From NCBI GenBank assembly GCA_003971905.1, contig RSEE01000150.1, positions 52,860 through 116,859 of the forward strand: DNA of 64,000 nt, read 5' to 3'. Positions 11,795 through 24,726 of this stretch are shown here, piece by piece. The position numbers and the translations under genes are program-made. The notes beneath the pieces were generated by a model that made no database searches, was not told the DNA's origin, and saw only the letters and a list, made by a program, of their open reading frames with translations. This DNA comes from Moniliella sp. 'wahieum'. Its lineage: Eukaryota; Basidiomycota; Moniliellomycetes; Moniliellales; Moniliellaceae. Every line of letters starts with the position of its first letter. Position 1 is the stretch's first letter.

Positions 11795-12613
11795 CGCGAC
11801 GAGACGGACGGTGGTGGCGCAGACGACAGGTTCGGAGATAGGGCAAGCCAAGCGCTATGCCCGACGGGCATAGATAACCCCCGCTCGCACCATCTTCTGG
11901 GGGGTTGGGCGGTAGGCCCTAGGCCGCTACCGTGTCAGTCTGCCTGCTGAGCTGAATATTGAATCTGACACGCCAGCCCCACTTCTGACTCGACCGAGTC
12001 CAGAGCACACCCATCCGAACCGGTTCCTTAGGCCTTACGCGGGCCTTACGCCATTTACAGCCGGCCAGCCAGCCACAGAGGGCGGGTGAATATTGAATAT
12101 TGAATCCTGGGGCCTGAATAGCAGCCAATGACGTCACCGCTCTATCTGCCGCACAATCGCCCCGCTCGCTTTTATTCCGCTACGGGATACCCAGCTCCCG
12201 CGCCCATGTCTGCTCCATGCGCACCACCACCAGCGGCTGGGGCCAGGGCAGCAGCCAGCCGACCGCCTGCCTGCCCCGAACGGGGGCGCTGTGTACCCAG
12301 TGCCGCCGCTCCCCATTCCGCACCGGGGCGCAAGGGCTGCGCGCTGCTTGGCGATTCAAGTGGCCGCTGGAGTGGAGTGGGTAGGAGGCGGGCCCAAACT
12401 TTCCTCGTCTGTACGTGTTCACTTCTCTCACATGTCTTCTCTTCTCAACGATGGCACAGCAGCTACTGTTCGAGGAGTGTTCAAGCGCTGCGTGTGCTCA
12501 TACAGGTGACCAGCCCATCGTACGTCATGCATCATGCTCCATGCTCCATCCACCATGCAGGCAACGGGGGAAATGGTCAGCGCCTCTTTTGCTTGCTGTG
12601 GTATAGTGCTGCT
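11795..12613. other. Intergenic between MCT-like and F-box genes
   Basis: No gene is recognised. The stretch carries AATATT+G repeats at 12088-12105 (with an isolated GAATATTGAAT near 11953), two ACGCGGGCCTT-like copies near 12030, and heptamers of the CATGCTC type at 12527-12556. It is the 5' flank of the MCT-like gene and the 3' flank of the F-box gene. Confidence 0.55.
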
Positions 12614-14909
12614 TCAGTGGGCTTTTAACCATTCGTGTGCGCGTCGTCCCCAATCCCAAATCAGCGCCACAGACTTGGGGTTGCGCCAGTCTTCCCCCTC
12701 CCCGATCAACTGGGCATACCGATCCAATGTCTCTTGCTGCTTGGCGTTGGGTGTTTCGCCATCATGGTATGCTTCAGGGCACTCCGTCGGGTCACAATCA
12801 TCGTGAATCACATCCTCCGGCATATCTACCCAGACAGTGTTCAGCGTGACGAGCAACCCCGTTGGCCCGGGTGTCGATGCAGACAACGAAATGGGGCCGG
12901 GCACCGTCTGCTGCAACAGCGCGGCCGAAGGGGGGACCAGGAACGCAAAGGTCCTTCCCAACCAACTGTGGTGGGCTCGTGTCGATCCGGACAGGACGAA
13001 TGGAGCCCAAAAACACGTACGTCGGAAATGTCTTGCGCATGCTTCCAGTCCACTACATTGACCTGCAGGCACCCCGTCAAAAGCTCATGTTGCTGCAAGA
13101 AATCAGGCACATCCGGCGTGCAAACCACATGGCCCGCGTCGCCCACGTCATAGCGCCAGCCATAGGCGTTCATGGGAAAGAAGGCTCGACCGTCCACGAT
13201 GTAACGACTCTGGTCAGATGGCCAATCTACCAAGGTCCTCAACGAATTAAAACGGAAGCTTGGCAACGCATCCAATGCATCCGTAGGATAAAACAAATGG
13301 CCCAACTCAAGTCGACTGTGAAAATCCAGGGACGCAACGTTTTTGTGCTTTGGTGTGCGGCAAAGAGACCTTGGAAGTTTTTGACGACAACGAGTCGCAT
13401 ACAATCTCGCTGTTGACGTCGGCGGCTTCCCTCCCTGTCGACAAGAAGAAAGGCCCAGCTGTCCGAGCCCGGGCACGCTTTAAAGGAGCGGAAACTCCAT
13501 TTTGACCACAGCTCGCCAGAGGGAACGTAGCGTTCGAGTCGAGGATTGCCCTCGGGAGTGCCTGTTCCCTCGAGACGGAAGTACGTGACAGGTACCTTGT
13601 TCTTGTCCCCGTCAAGTTGTAGTAGAGTCAACAGATCCTCCAAGGAATACAGGCGCGTGTTGCCGTAGGATGGGTTAAACGTCCCACCACCAAGACCGAG
13701 TGTAGAGTAGGAATTCCATATATAGACCCATTGCCCGTCAACGTATAATGAGTCGGGAAGGGATTTGAATTGGTTGGATAAAGAGGAGCCAAGCTTGAAT
13801 TCGATCGGGTCTCCCACGGTCTCTGTGTCTAAGTTGACCGTCTGCAGCTTCACCGTATGCTCATGTCGAAACCCCCCAGTGGTCCCCATCGTATGTCTGT
13901 AAGCGAGCGTCAGTACAAAACGCTCTGGTACGGCACCATGCCCCCATTGCATCTACGCACAGGATATGGGCGTGGACGCCGTGTCTTGGACAATTGCGCG
14001 TGACTCGTTCGCAACGGGTATGACCACCGTACTGAAGACTTTATCCTTGATCCGGCCAGCGGGAGAATCAATCCCATGGTCTCGAGCCCGATCAATCGTG
14101 TATATACTGTTGGACCCCGCGAGGCAATGTCTCTGTTTCGTGATTGGTAGAGTGAAGAGTACTGTGGTCAACCACGTCTGCAAAAATGGGGGAGGAATAG
14201 AGGCTCAAACGTGGAGCCCAACGTGCCCAAAGCATTCCCTTTCGCGGACACCCTGCCCCGCATAAGGAAATGCCCGAATAATAAGGCATCGGCCGATACA
14301 CCTGCAAGGCTCTCATCACCTCGTCAAAGGACATGGGGACTGGTAGCTTATCCCCCTCCAACAGGTTTTCCGAGACGGATGGAAGACTTCCAAGTACTTT
14401 GTTCAAGTCGGGTACCGGGCCTCGAAAAGATCCCGTCTCCCAATTCGTTCACCGTTGCTGCGGTGACCAGCTCGGGCTCCATATTGGCTACCCTGGAGAC
14501 CCTAGGCCCCGTCGCATCTTGGTCGACGATCGACCGACCGGTCAACGTCCATCCAAATTCTTCCTCTAGCTGCTCGGCGGCTACGACGAGCGCCTTCCAT
14601 GTCCTGGAACCGGCGCGGCAAATCCAACATGCAGCGTGGCGTCCGCCAGGTCCATGTCATCAGAAGGAAGACGCAGCAACCGGACCGCCATTTGATGCCA
14701 CACCTGATCGGTCTCCAAGACCCCGTACCAAGCTACCCACCAAGAAGAGGGTCAGATCCGGCGCTCAAGCGACCCAGTATCAAGACATATCGGTTCAACG
14801 GGACGAGACGACCTTTGTTGCACTGCGACAGCTGGACCAGATCGCGCGGGTCGAGCACCCCGCTGCTGGCGACCTGCAGGATCAGTTCAAATGGAAACCT
14901 ACCGAGCAT
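12614..14909 (-). CDS. F-box domain protein
   Basis: Probable substrate receptor of an SCF ubiquitin ligase. The in-frame ATG at 14909 opens MLGRFPFELILQVASSG followed by LDPRDLVQLSQCNK. This matches the F-box pattern of LP-x-E-L followed by a DL-x-x-LS-x-C helix. The rest, about 650 residues over several frames, has no repeat pattern I can name (no clear WD40 or LRR). Segments such as LGSLPSVSENLLEGDKLPVP, RHTMGTTGGFRHEHTVKLQ and VALIWDWGRRAHEWLKAH run to the stop at 12614. Frame switches near 14735, 14560, 14340, 14090, 13950, 13500, 13260 and 13050 are a mixture of indels and possibly introns that I could not place confidently. Proteins of this layout (N-terminal F-box plus a long unclassified tail) are common in basidiomycetes. 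F-box assignment is moderate; boundaries are approximate. Confidence 0.6.
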
Positions 14910-16764
14910 GACGCTGGGGAATAGTGGTGGTAGAAACGCAGGAGCAGTCCTGTTGCACCGCCCATCCTTGAGATTCAAAGCGGCTGAAAGGGTAATTTAT
15001 GTCGCGGCGGCCCCGGAAAAGCGACGACGTGTACATGGTGTGGGGTCGACATCATATGGGTTGGCATGTATATTTTTGCAATGTGCGGACCACTTGCCCA
15101 GTGCTTCGGGGGTAACCGTAAGCGTCATGCTTTCGGCCTCAACCGTTTCTCGCCTTGCGTCCGGCATCTGCTGTGGCGTATAGGATGTGGCGTAGGGAGG
15201 GCAGCGTCCCTACATAGACCCTGTGCGTCGTTTCTGGCATCAGGTTGGTCACCGGTCACACGTCACGCTCTGTCGCCGCGCTTGCGCGCCTTTTTGCTTT
15301 TTGGGGCTCTCTGGCGAGTTGTGGTCGCTCTTCCCGCCTGTCTTGTCTTGCTCGCGTCTCGCTTACCGTCTCCTGGTTGGCAGGCTCCTCTGGCAAACTG
15401 CATATGATAAGTAATGAGACCTGCAGTCCGGATGGTCCTCGAGGGTGATGCAATCGCACTGGTGGTGGTGGTGGCCTAATAAGCCAACCAGCAACGCCTT
15501 ACAGAGGACCATCAAGCAGCGAGTCGCCACCAGGGAATAAGTTGCGGAACAAGGAAAAACAGGAGACAGATAAAACAACGGAACTCCCAGGCCGAGGAGG
15601 AACTGAAGGGACATTGGCCAAAGCACGAGCCACCCGATGGCTCCACAATAAGCGGCTGGGGCTATATCCGACACAGCCGTCCTTGGCCCTCTTCCACGGG
15701 TTCCATACAAAAAGGGGGCCATCCATCCCATCCCACCTCCTTTCTCTCCCACCACCTCTGCTGCCATTTTGCCACTCGCCATGCCCTCCTGCTCCGTATA
15801 CATCAACGTATTTAGCCCCACGACCTCGGAGCTCATCGGTATGCCCCATCCCCCAGCCATTTCATGCTTCATGCTATTATATCGAGCGCTAACCCCTTCG
15901 CCAGATCTCTACTTTCCATATGCGAGGGTGCAAAGAAGTAGGCTCGACATGTGCTTCGCGTTGCTCGGCCACTGGAGCGGCGCACGCTTTTTGAAATTGG
16001 AGCCAAGGTGGAGCATGCTCAGACTGAGCACAAACAAGGGGCGGCACGGGATAACTGCTTGGCCAAATCGGTGTAATTTTGCCAGCAAACTCGGCGCTGT
16101 CCTAGAAACAAAACTTGGAGCACCGAGTTGCTGTGGGTCGGCTGCGTCCGTGGCGCGGGGACTTTCACGTTCTCTCTGTTTTTCGGCTATTGAAGCGGAT
16201 GTTTCTCGGAACTGCGCCTGTTCAGGCTCCAGGGCCTTTTCTGGTCTTGAGGCCCCACAGGCTTAGAGAGGCCTCAGACCTCATCGATCATCCCCGCACA
16301 GATTTCCGCGCGCAGAAGAAGAGAGGGCAGCAGAAACCGGACAACAGTGCCTGCGACCCGGTGGTGCCTTTATCGCCTGCAAGGGTGGCTTGACGGACGT
16401 AAGATGATGAGATGCGCGAGAATTCATCGACAGCGGGGTGGGGTGTGGGGGTGGGGTGGCCCATGTCCTGTATCAATGTCAGTCTTCAGTCATCGCCGAT
16501 ATCCGCCTCTAGCGAGTCCCACGTTGGAGGCGTCACGGTGAATACATACTATGGCGATATGGGCTTGGGCGTCTTCGGCCACTGCCGACCATTTTCGGCC
16601 CGATTGCATCCTAAGTATCGCAGCCGTACGAATTCATAGTTGGGGCCCACCCCCCCTTCTTTGCTTTCCCTGCGCTCCCTTTTTCCTTCTGTTACGCGCC
16701 ATCTTTGCCTTCTCCTTCCGACCCACCGCAACCTTTTCTCCCCGTCACTTTCTTGCCCTTACTC
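14910..16764. other. Intergenic; one hydrophobic minus-strand ORF
   Basis: No family is recognised. A minus-strand frame from 15872 to 15363 (169 residues) has a Gly/Met-rich N-half and two or three hydrophobic stretches (AIGWLVLWPMSLQFLLGLG, YSLVATRCLMVLCKALLVG). It could be a small membrane protein or chance. The last 120 bp before 16765 are pyrimidine-rich and probably serve as leader of the DHA1 gene. Confidence 0.4.
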
Positions 16765-18635
16765 ATGGTTACGCCAACGCATGTTTCTGGGTCTGTCCTG
16801 TCACCAGGAACAGACGCCGCCGACCACGAAGGAGCACTCGCTATGCCCATGCCCACCCCTCCTGTGGAATCCGGCGCATACGACGAAGAGATTGCGGTTA
16901 GGGAGTATGGCTTGTCCCGCGGTGATTTCAATCGACTGGACCCAGCTGATAGAGATCTGCTTCGGACGGCAAGCAATCAGTCCTCAATCACCTCCCTTGG
17001 AGGTCGCGCAAGCACCTCGAGCTTAGCACGAGGCGAGCATCTTCCCCATGCGAATAACCGGAGGGAAAGGAGGCAATTCCTACGGAGCCTGTGCTTGCTC
17101 CTGTGAGCACTAACGGTGAAGACTCGTTTCGGGGCTCGCTTGAGACAAAGAATGATGTCATTGTCGTTCATTGGGAAGGCGATGACGAGAAGGAAAAACC
17201 CACAGAACTGGAGTCGCTCTTACCGGTAAGTAAGCCCGTTATTGCGCTACAATCTCAGTTTGATTCCGAATTGCTCTGACCGTTCTGACCTACCTATTGT
17301 CTGTTTTTGGCACTCAGTGGCTCATCACAATCATTGCGGCATTGACCGTCTTCTGTTCAGCGTTACGTCTAGTTCACCTTCCGGCATCGCACCCGACATT
17401 ATGGCGCACTTCCATGTTTCTCGAGAAGTGGCAGTTCTCTGCATCACATCTTTGTACTAGCATATGCTGCCGGACCGTTGCTCTGGGGGCCAGTGAGTGA
17501 GATTGTTGGACGATGGCCATGCTTAGTCGTCTCCATGACTGGTTTGACGGCTTTCAATCTGGGTACTGCATTCGCTCCTAATACCGGTAGCTTAATCGTG
17601 CTTCGTTTCCTTGCCGGTGTATTCGGCTCAGCACCCCTAACCAATGCCGGGAGCGTCATTACCGATGTATGGGACATCCAGACGCGTGGCATAGCCCTTT
17701 CTATTCTGCGTTGCTCCCTACGCTGGCCCAGCGATCGGTCCAATCGTCAGTGGTGCAGTGCATGTTTCGGGCGTTGACTTCCGCTGGGTCTTTTGGGCCA
17801 TGGCCTGTTCTCGGCCGTGGTCGGGCTGGGGCCATCGTCGTCATCAAAGAAACACCCACCTATCCTTTGGCTCGTAAGGCCCAACGGCTACGCAAGGAAA
17901 CCGGTGACGACCGCTACCGTGCGCCCATTGAACTGGTCAAGATCGAACCAGCCCAAATTCTGCAAACGACTTGCTCAAACCTCTGTTACTGCTCGTCCAT
18001 GAGCCATGTTGCTTTTGTTGTCATTTACACAAGTTATGTGTATGGACTTCTATACGGCCTCTTTGGCAGCTATCCTGTCATTTTCCAAGGGTTGCACATA
18101 TGAACGCCCTCGAAGAAGGCCTGGCATTTTGGGCTACCTCCTGGGTGTCTTCGCGTCCGCGTTATCTACATTTGGGTCTTCAACCCCCGTTACGTCAAAA
18201 AGGTTATGGCTGTGGTTAAAGAAACGGGCAAGATGGGCCCGTTGCCTGAGCAGCGTCTGGAGGCATGCATAGGGGCGGCCCGTTACTGGGCATTGGGTAT
18301 TTTTGGTTAGCTTGGACCTCTTATCCCTCCGTCTCGTAGGGCTCCATTGGCTGCGGGTGTGCCTATTGGATGTGCAATCGTGATGCTCTTGTGGGCCTGA
18401 TTGCGTTCTCGGTCGAGGCGTACATGCCTGTTGCAGCATCTGCGCTTGCAGCAAACACGGTGTCCGTTCGGCCGTCGGCGGCATTTCCCCTTTTACTACA
18501 CAGATGTACGAAAACCTCAACCCACGTGTGGCAAGTAGCGTCTTTGGCGCCTGTGTGTTTGCCATGGCTCCTGTCCCCTTCGTTTTCATGAAGTACGGAC
18601 CGCGTCTGCGTGCCCGATCAAGGTACGCAATGTGA
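16765..18635 (+). CDS. DHA1-type MFS drug/polyamine transporter
   Basis: Probable proton antiporter of the 12-helix DHA1 family, plasma membrane. ATG at 16765 (MVTPTHVSGSV) after a pyrimidine-rich leader opens a long acidic cytoplasmic N-tail. A GTAAGT...CAG intron at 17226-17317 joins it to helix 1 (WLITIIAALTVFCS). Recognisable parts are SSPSGIAPDIMAHFHVSREV (helices 1-2), GPLLWGPVSEIVGRWP (MFS motif A region), LRFLAGVFGSAPLTNAGSVI, the loop ETPTYPLARKAQRLRKETGD, and later YTSYVYGLLYGLFGSYPVIF and ASSVFGACVFAMAPVPFVF. The end is MKYGPRLRARSRYAM at 18635. At least ten frame switches without splice signals occur (about 17100, 17370, 17470, 17710, 17800, 17990, 18080, 18180, 18310, 18470). That density is the highest in the window, so a decaying gene cannot be excluded, but assembly error is the simpler view given the same pattern in essential genes. 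Confidence 0.75.
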
Positions 18636-19560
18636 GGGTTTAATCGCCCACTGGAGGCTTGTGGTAGCGCATTATCGATGCCTCTTTGGTACCATCTGTT
18701 TGATATGATCTTCCCTTGGCCCCGCCTTCTCTGCTGCCCCCTCTTTTCCTCATACAATCAAACCTTTCCCCGGACTCAACAATGATGGTTTACCATTGCT
18801 TCTAGCGCTGTGCCTAGTATTCGTGTTGTGCTGATGGGTGGTGTGCTACACATTCCAGCGCTAAAGTGTCCTAGGTTGAGTTCGCGATACGCTTCTTCAC
18901 GCTCTTGTAAATGCCTCTGGACGTAAAAAGCTTCCCCCTAGGACCATGCAGATCATGTTACTCCCTCTCGGCGTTGGGGGGGCTTTGAATGAAATTACTC
19001 TAACGTTTACCGACGAGGGGCTTGAAGAAGCCACCACAGCGCCAATGGTCGAGCTATATCGACTGAACCCTCCTGTCCGACTCCCTGCCGCAGAAGAAAC
19101 ATCAGTGTCCACGTGGATGGGTGTACTAAATGGTGTGCCATCCTTATGTGCCTTTACGCGTCAAGACTGGTTGAACACCATCAGCACAAGGACAGCCTGG
19201 GGCGAAGCCCCGCCACACCGGCCAAGAGGTCCGCCAGTGGTCCCCTCGTTAACAGACTAATAAAAGTGAACATAAAAGTTGTGAGGCGGGATGAATCTGA
19301 CTTGGGGTATAGAAGTCGCCAATCGACTCTGGCTCTCTCTCGCCACTACCCCACAGACGCTAAGAACGCATCCGATCGTATTTTTCGTTTCTGCTCGTTA
19401 TGGTAAAAAAGTTTAAGAGCCAAACAACGGGGGGAAGTGGAATGAGGGGAAAGAATGAGTAAAAAAGGGTACAGCCGTCACACCTTTTGGGTAGTACAGG
19501 CCCTGGAGCGGGGCGCACGGGAGCGGGCGCACATTGCGAGTCAGGAAGTTTGGCGAAAAT
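18636..19560. other. Intergenic, nothing recognised
   Basis: The region holds tail-to-tail 3' ends of the DHA1 gene and the DUF3712 gene. A 104-codon plus-strand frame at 18946-19260 has no recognisable domain. Base composition is ordinary. Confidence 0.5.
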
Positions 19561-22500
19561 CTAAGTGCGGCGCCTGTCATCAGGAATAATCAAGCATCTT
19601 CTGCAAATCGCGGAGATGGAGGCCCATCGCCGGTGGCACTCAGGCAGACCCTTGAGAATGGGCACGGCGTTGCATGCGAACTGTACGATGGGGTCGTGAG
19701 TATTAAGCGATTGGGCCATCATCTGCACCTGGTTGGCCGGGAGCTGCTGAAGCGTGGGAAGTAGGGAGTTGGTCACCTGCTCCGGGGTGAGCACAGCCAG
19801 CATGTTGGGCAAAGATCGGCAATTGATGTGATGTTGATCGGAATGTCAAGCACGGTAGCTAGGTAGGTGGCTTGGATATCGTACCTGTCAAAGGTGTTAG
19901 TACCGAATACAACATGCACAAAAAACAGGAAAGGGAAAAGGCTCACTCTGTGTAGGGAAGACCCGGGACAGTGTATCCATCGACTTGCACCCTGATTTTA
20001 GCTTCGATGGAGAGGGTTGGAGTAGCAGGTCCAGAGAAAAGAGTAAACCGCCAGTCATCGTAAACGTCACCGGGACAATCTTAGTTTCGCCAATGCCCAC
20101 ATGGACGGCCGGAGTGATGGATTGATTCACCGTGGCGCGAATAAGGGACGGGTCGCCGGCCCCTTCGAAACCTGCCTTCCAAACAACCGCTTCAATGTAC
20201 TCGATCGTCAGCCCTGCCTTGAGAGGATGTGAATGAATAGTTGGGCCGATCCTTGGCTGTTCAGTAAGGCTGGCAAAACAGGAATGGTCAAGTCCAGCTC
20301 CAGCACCAGCCGAGCGCGCGCCAGTGAGGGGCAAAGGGATGCTAAGTCCATGCAAGGCTTCCAGAATTGAATCGTACGGGGTCGGGGTAAGATTGTCCTT
20401 CGGTAGTCCTCCGACATTGACGGTGGTAATGCTAGGGATGGCGCTCCCACCCGTGCCATTGTTTATTGGTCCCACATACTCGTGCAGTAGCTCAAGTCCA
20501 ACAGGGTCCGACGGGTTACTAGGCGCGTAGTAAAACGCTATTTGTAAGTGATTGGCCCAGGAACGAGACTGAGATTGGAGAAATATGAACGGACGACCTC
20601 GAGACCCTTGTAGAATGCCGGAAGATAGACGTCTCTTGTTATGACCGTCACGTTGCTTGGGTTGAACACATCCGCAGTAATGAGCACAACCAGATGCTCG
20701 GGCGTAGACCCCACCAGGTTCACATTCGACAAAGTAGCCGCTGGTTGGGAAGGAGTTGATGCCCGCAATTGAAGAGGGTACATCGAAAGAGACGTTGGAG
20801 ATTAATAGGGGACCCACATGCGTGTTTGCCCATACGCTGGCCACCAGTAACCCGGAAATCCGATTCGGCTTGTCTCCGCACTGAGCAAGGTACGCGCTAT
20901 ATTGCTCATTGTTCACCGATTTCAGCAGCTGGTCTTGGAAAGATACGACCAACGTGGAAAGCCGCTCTGGACCCGTAGAAGCGTCGGAAAGGACTGGCAG
21001 GATGGGCAAGTCGAGTTGAGCGGCGGGGATGTTGTTGAAGACAATATGAGAGACATGCTGACCTGGAACGGGGCGAACGTGAAGTGGAAAGGGTTGGAGA
21101 ACGTAGAAATCGTCGATTGGTTGAGAGAGGAATGTTGTAAGCCACGTTGGCAGATCCCCTGTCATGTTCACCCCCATGTTCACCATGTGCATGCCATAGA
21201 TCACCTCGGTCGAGTTTCCCACCAGGGTGACATTGAACTGTAGCGTGGCCAAAGCATCGGATATCCAGCCTACCCTCCCATTTTGATACGGAGTATCCGC
21301 CTCCACTCCTTGCAACGTCAGGGTCGTATGTCACATGAATATACCTGGAGCAGACCAATCCGAGGTTGTTCTGCCCTATTGGCGTGAGTTGCCGCACCAG
21401 CTGCCCCGTGAGCAACGAGTGAGTACGCCCGAAGGAACAAGAGTAAATCCTTGGACTTGGGATCCCCAAGATAGGTGTCCGGAAGCTGAGAGTAAAATTT
21501 GGCGGTATTCAGCTCGATTCCCAACGTTGCAGGCGAAGGATATCAGCGCTAACCGAGATGAACAAGTTATCTTCCCCCTCGCTAGGATGTCAAAGAAAGT
21601 GGTTACCACACCAGGCAGACCATTGAACGCCCGGACGTCACATTCTTCACCAAATTCACCTCGGAAAACGCCATCCCCAGAGCCAAGACATTCACATGGG
21701 GGCCCAATCTCCCAGGTGAACTCTTGGGTGGAGAATATATTTGGCAAAGGTAGTGAAGCCAGCTTGGTCGGTGATATTCACCTGGCCAGTGATGAACAAA
21801 TCGGGCACCCCTTGACCTGGAATGGTTGCAAATGGGAGGAAGTGATGGTAGCAATGAATTGCCCCATTCCATCGGATCTCCAGTGGCTCGGGGAACATGA
21901 TCAACGCATTGGTTGGGCGTTTGTCTGCAGCGCGCCATGCAGGCTCACCGTAAACCCATCGTCGGTGAGTGGGTAATGTTACCCTGGGCAAAACTCAGGA
22001 CGCCTGATCCACAATCTCTGGATCAAAGGAGCCCCCGCCGGACCGAGCAAATCAACAGTGACGTGTCCGTCTGCACGGGAACAGGGCCCTGGGTAAAATT
22101 GAGCCCACAGAGAGTCTTCAATGCTCACTTCCACATCGAGGGGGACGGTGACAGAAAGCGATTTGTTGGCAGCTTGGAGGATGGCTGCTCGTAGGTCAAA
22201 CGCCCATTCGCAGGACAGGACGATTCGTCACCCCCGGTATGCCTCGCACTTGGGTTGAGCATCTCCAGGCAAGTCGAGGATACTCTGAAGAAATGGCGGC
22301 CAAGGTCCGAGCGAGGTTTGGCTCGCCTGTGCGAGTTGCAGGATGAGGCCAACCAGCGTTTTGGGACGCGCGTCGAGCGCCAACGGGAGCTCTGGTCACC
22401 GTGCTGGCGTTCCCAGTTGCATGGATGGGAGTGGATAAGTTGGTGTTGATGGTGCCCAGAGTCAGGTTGCTGTACACTACGAGTCGTGCATTGTCAGCCA

Positions 22501-24726
22501 TAAGTTCCTCAGTTCCGGTTCACGGCACAGCACTGCAAGAGTTATACATACCAGGTGTCGACACAATTGTTTTGATGTCCATTGCTGCGGTGAAGGGGTT
22601 GGCAATGGTGACTGAGATGTTCGTCATGTTGTTAAAATCAATAGTGTCCGGTACTTGGAGCTGCGCTTGCACAATCAATGGCCGCGCCAGCCCGGGAAGA
22701 ATGGTGTTGATTCGAATCTTCTCCAGCGACGGGTTGAGCGAAGCAATAGGAGAAGAGCTACCATACCATTAATGTACAATCGCGTGTCTAGGCCCGACAG
22801 GAACCGGTTGATGGTAAGGTACCCTGTGGGTCCCACCCGCGGATCAAACGCCGCTCGTGCCGTGATGTTGTTTGCGCCCAATCAAGATGCAGGTTGGCAT
22901 CGTTACCGTGCCCAAACCACTTCGTTGACCAGTTGGAATTGCCGTACCCGTGGTCAGGTCAGGTTCGAGGGGTTCACGATGGTTACTGGAATCGAGAGTT
23001 GGAGGGCCTGCTGCGTACCCCCTACCACATTCACAGAGTTGATAACAGTCGGTACTTGCTTAGACCTTGCAGTCCCGTAAGCCCAGACTCAACGTCAAAC
23101 TTGATGGGAGAGAGGAGGATGCGCCCGACAGGCGTGTCGGTCAACGCGCGGGATGACGACAAGACGTGTAGAGGTGTTGGCGCCAAAAACAATCCTCATA
23201 TTGCGTCCAGAGATGCTGCGCTGTTTGGTTTTCCCCTACTACCAACGGGGAAGGCGGAAGGGTGATGGCCAACGCTCCCTCGGTCGCACCCGCATTCACC
23301 ACGTTGAGGGAAAGAGATGAGTTGGAATGGCGCCCGACACGACACCGACGACCGAATTGTTGTACATCAACTGGATGCTGTCCTGCGTTGAAAATGTTGA
23401 GCTGAAACCGAACGGGAGTCCGAGGATTGCTTCAGACTGTTGGACCAGGCCGTCAGCTGCCAAGGCGAGGCTTCGGAAAAGGCGATGCTGAACTCATCAA
23501 TCTCAATCGACTTGATTGGGTTAATGGGCGTTATGGTCGGGAGGTACGTTGATTCGCAACGCTTTAATCCCCTGAGCGAGCCAGGAAATTTCTCCTCTCC
23601 ACTCTCCAACGTCGTCGAGACACCTTGGCTACCACAGGACAACGTCGCCATTGATATACTTGGTGAACAGATCACCAATCATATCAGCTCGGTCTGGTTG
23701 GTGTGGTGCGGCAGCAGACGGCCGACGAGAAGGATCGTGTTATGGCCCGAGGTGACGTTGATCGGACCGGAACTGGCGCTCGTCCCAATATAGTCCTTGG
23801 TAGTACAAGTCCAACTCGAGGTACCCTAGCTGCACCGAAAAGGGCGAGGGGTTGACAAAGTCGTGAGCGCCTGAAGCGTGATGCCGCCCAAAGGGTCGTC
23901 CCGGGTAACTGAAAATCAAGCAGCTGCACCTGGTGAAAATTGTCAAACCCAGTAAAGTCCACGTACTTGCGGAACTTGTAGTTTCTTGTATGCGGGCATC
24001 AAGCCCAGCACCTCAATATGCGTCGTGTTGCACACGAGCTTCCAGGTAAACCGGGGCTGGGTAAGGAGGAACTCGGTAAATTGCTGAAACCCATCCACAT
24101 CGGCAATAGCAAAGTGGGTCGTCTGGATCACCTTCCCGTGGCCACTAGCTACACTCACACGTCCTAGAGGAATGTGCCCAAGTGCAGCTCTTTCATCTCT
24201 GGAGGAGGCGTCATCCAATACACATCCAGCGGCGTGCGGAAGTAGATCGATGCAGGGAAAATGCCAGCCTTGAGGGCCTGTGTGGAACTGGGGTCAGATC
24301 TCAGGCGGCGGCTACTACTGCCTATGCAGGAGAAGGAGGGAGTCGATTGGCGCGGGAACGTACCTGTCCATATAACGAGAGGGAAAACGAAGTGTTGGTA
24401 AGCGAGGTCAAGTTGGCCTGCTCAATGTGCATTTGAACGACACTGAGCGTGTGGTCGCCGATGGCCCATAAGACAGGCACAAGCAAGATGACCAAGGCCA
24501 CCAAGGCAATGGGAGGGAAAACACAACGAGGCAGAACCTCAGCTTCTTGCTCAGGTACTTTTTCTGGTACGGCGTGCCACGCGCGGCAAAGTACCCAATC
24601 GGTGGCCGACCCGATAATTTTTTGTCGGGACCGTCGTGTGGCCTGGGCGGCGGGCCGACGGCGGCGAAGGAGCGGCGTGGTGTCCGCGTGCGCGGTCGTC
24701 CGGGCCGTGTCCGACGCGGATGGCAT
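19561..24726 (-). CDS. Large DUF3712 / LEA-2-like (Tag1-type) membrane protein
   Basis: A type II single-pass protein with a large lumenal or extracellular part. The N-terminal region (ATG 24726; a start in another frame up to 24820 is possible) is basic, with GYFAARGTPYQKKYLSKKLR just before one helix (PPIALVALVILLVPVLWAIG). The rest, about 1600 residues, is tandem beta-rich domains typical of fungal DUF3712/LEA-2 proteins. Repeated elements are I-x-F-N-NP-x-PF and LD-x-YY-x-G (NPSPFSVQLGYLELDLYYQG near 23830), LTWKL/FTWKL, FLTQPRFTWKL near 24060, and WLTTFLSQPIDDFYVLQPF near 21130. Introns: about 24279-24362 (GTACGT) and 19885-19946 (GTGAGC...CAG), the latter restoring VPGLPYTEYDIQATYL exactly. 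Many frameshifts occur; the one near 19815 fits one missing C. Yeast Tag1 is vacuolar and acts in terminating autophagy; transfer of that role here is speculative. Many N-x-S/T sites fit a glycosylated lumenal domain. Confidence 0.72.
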
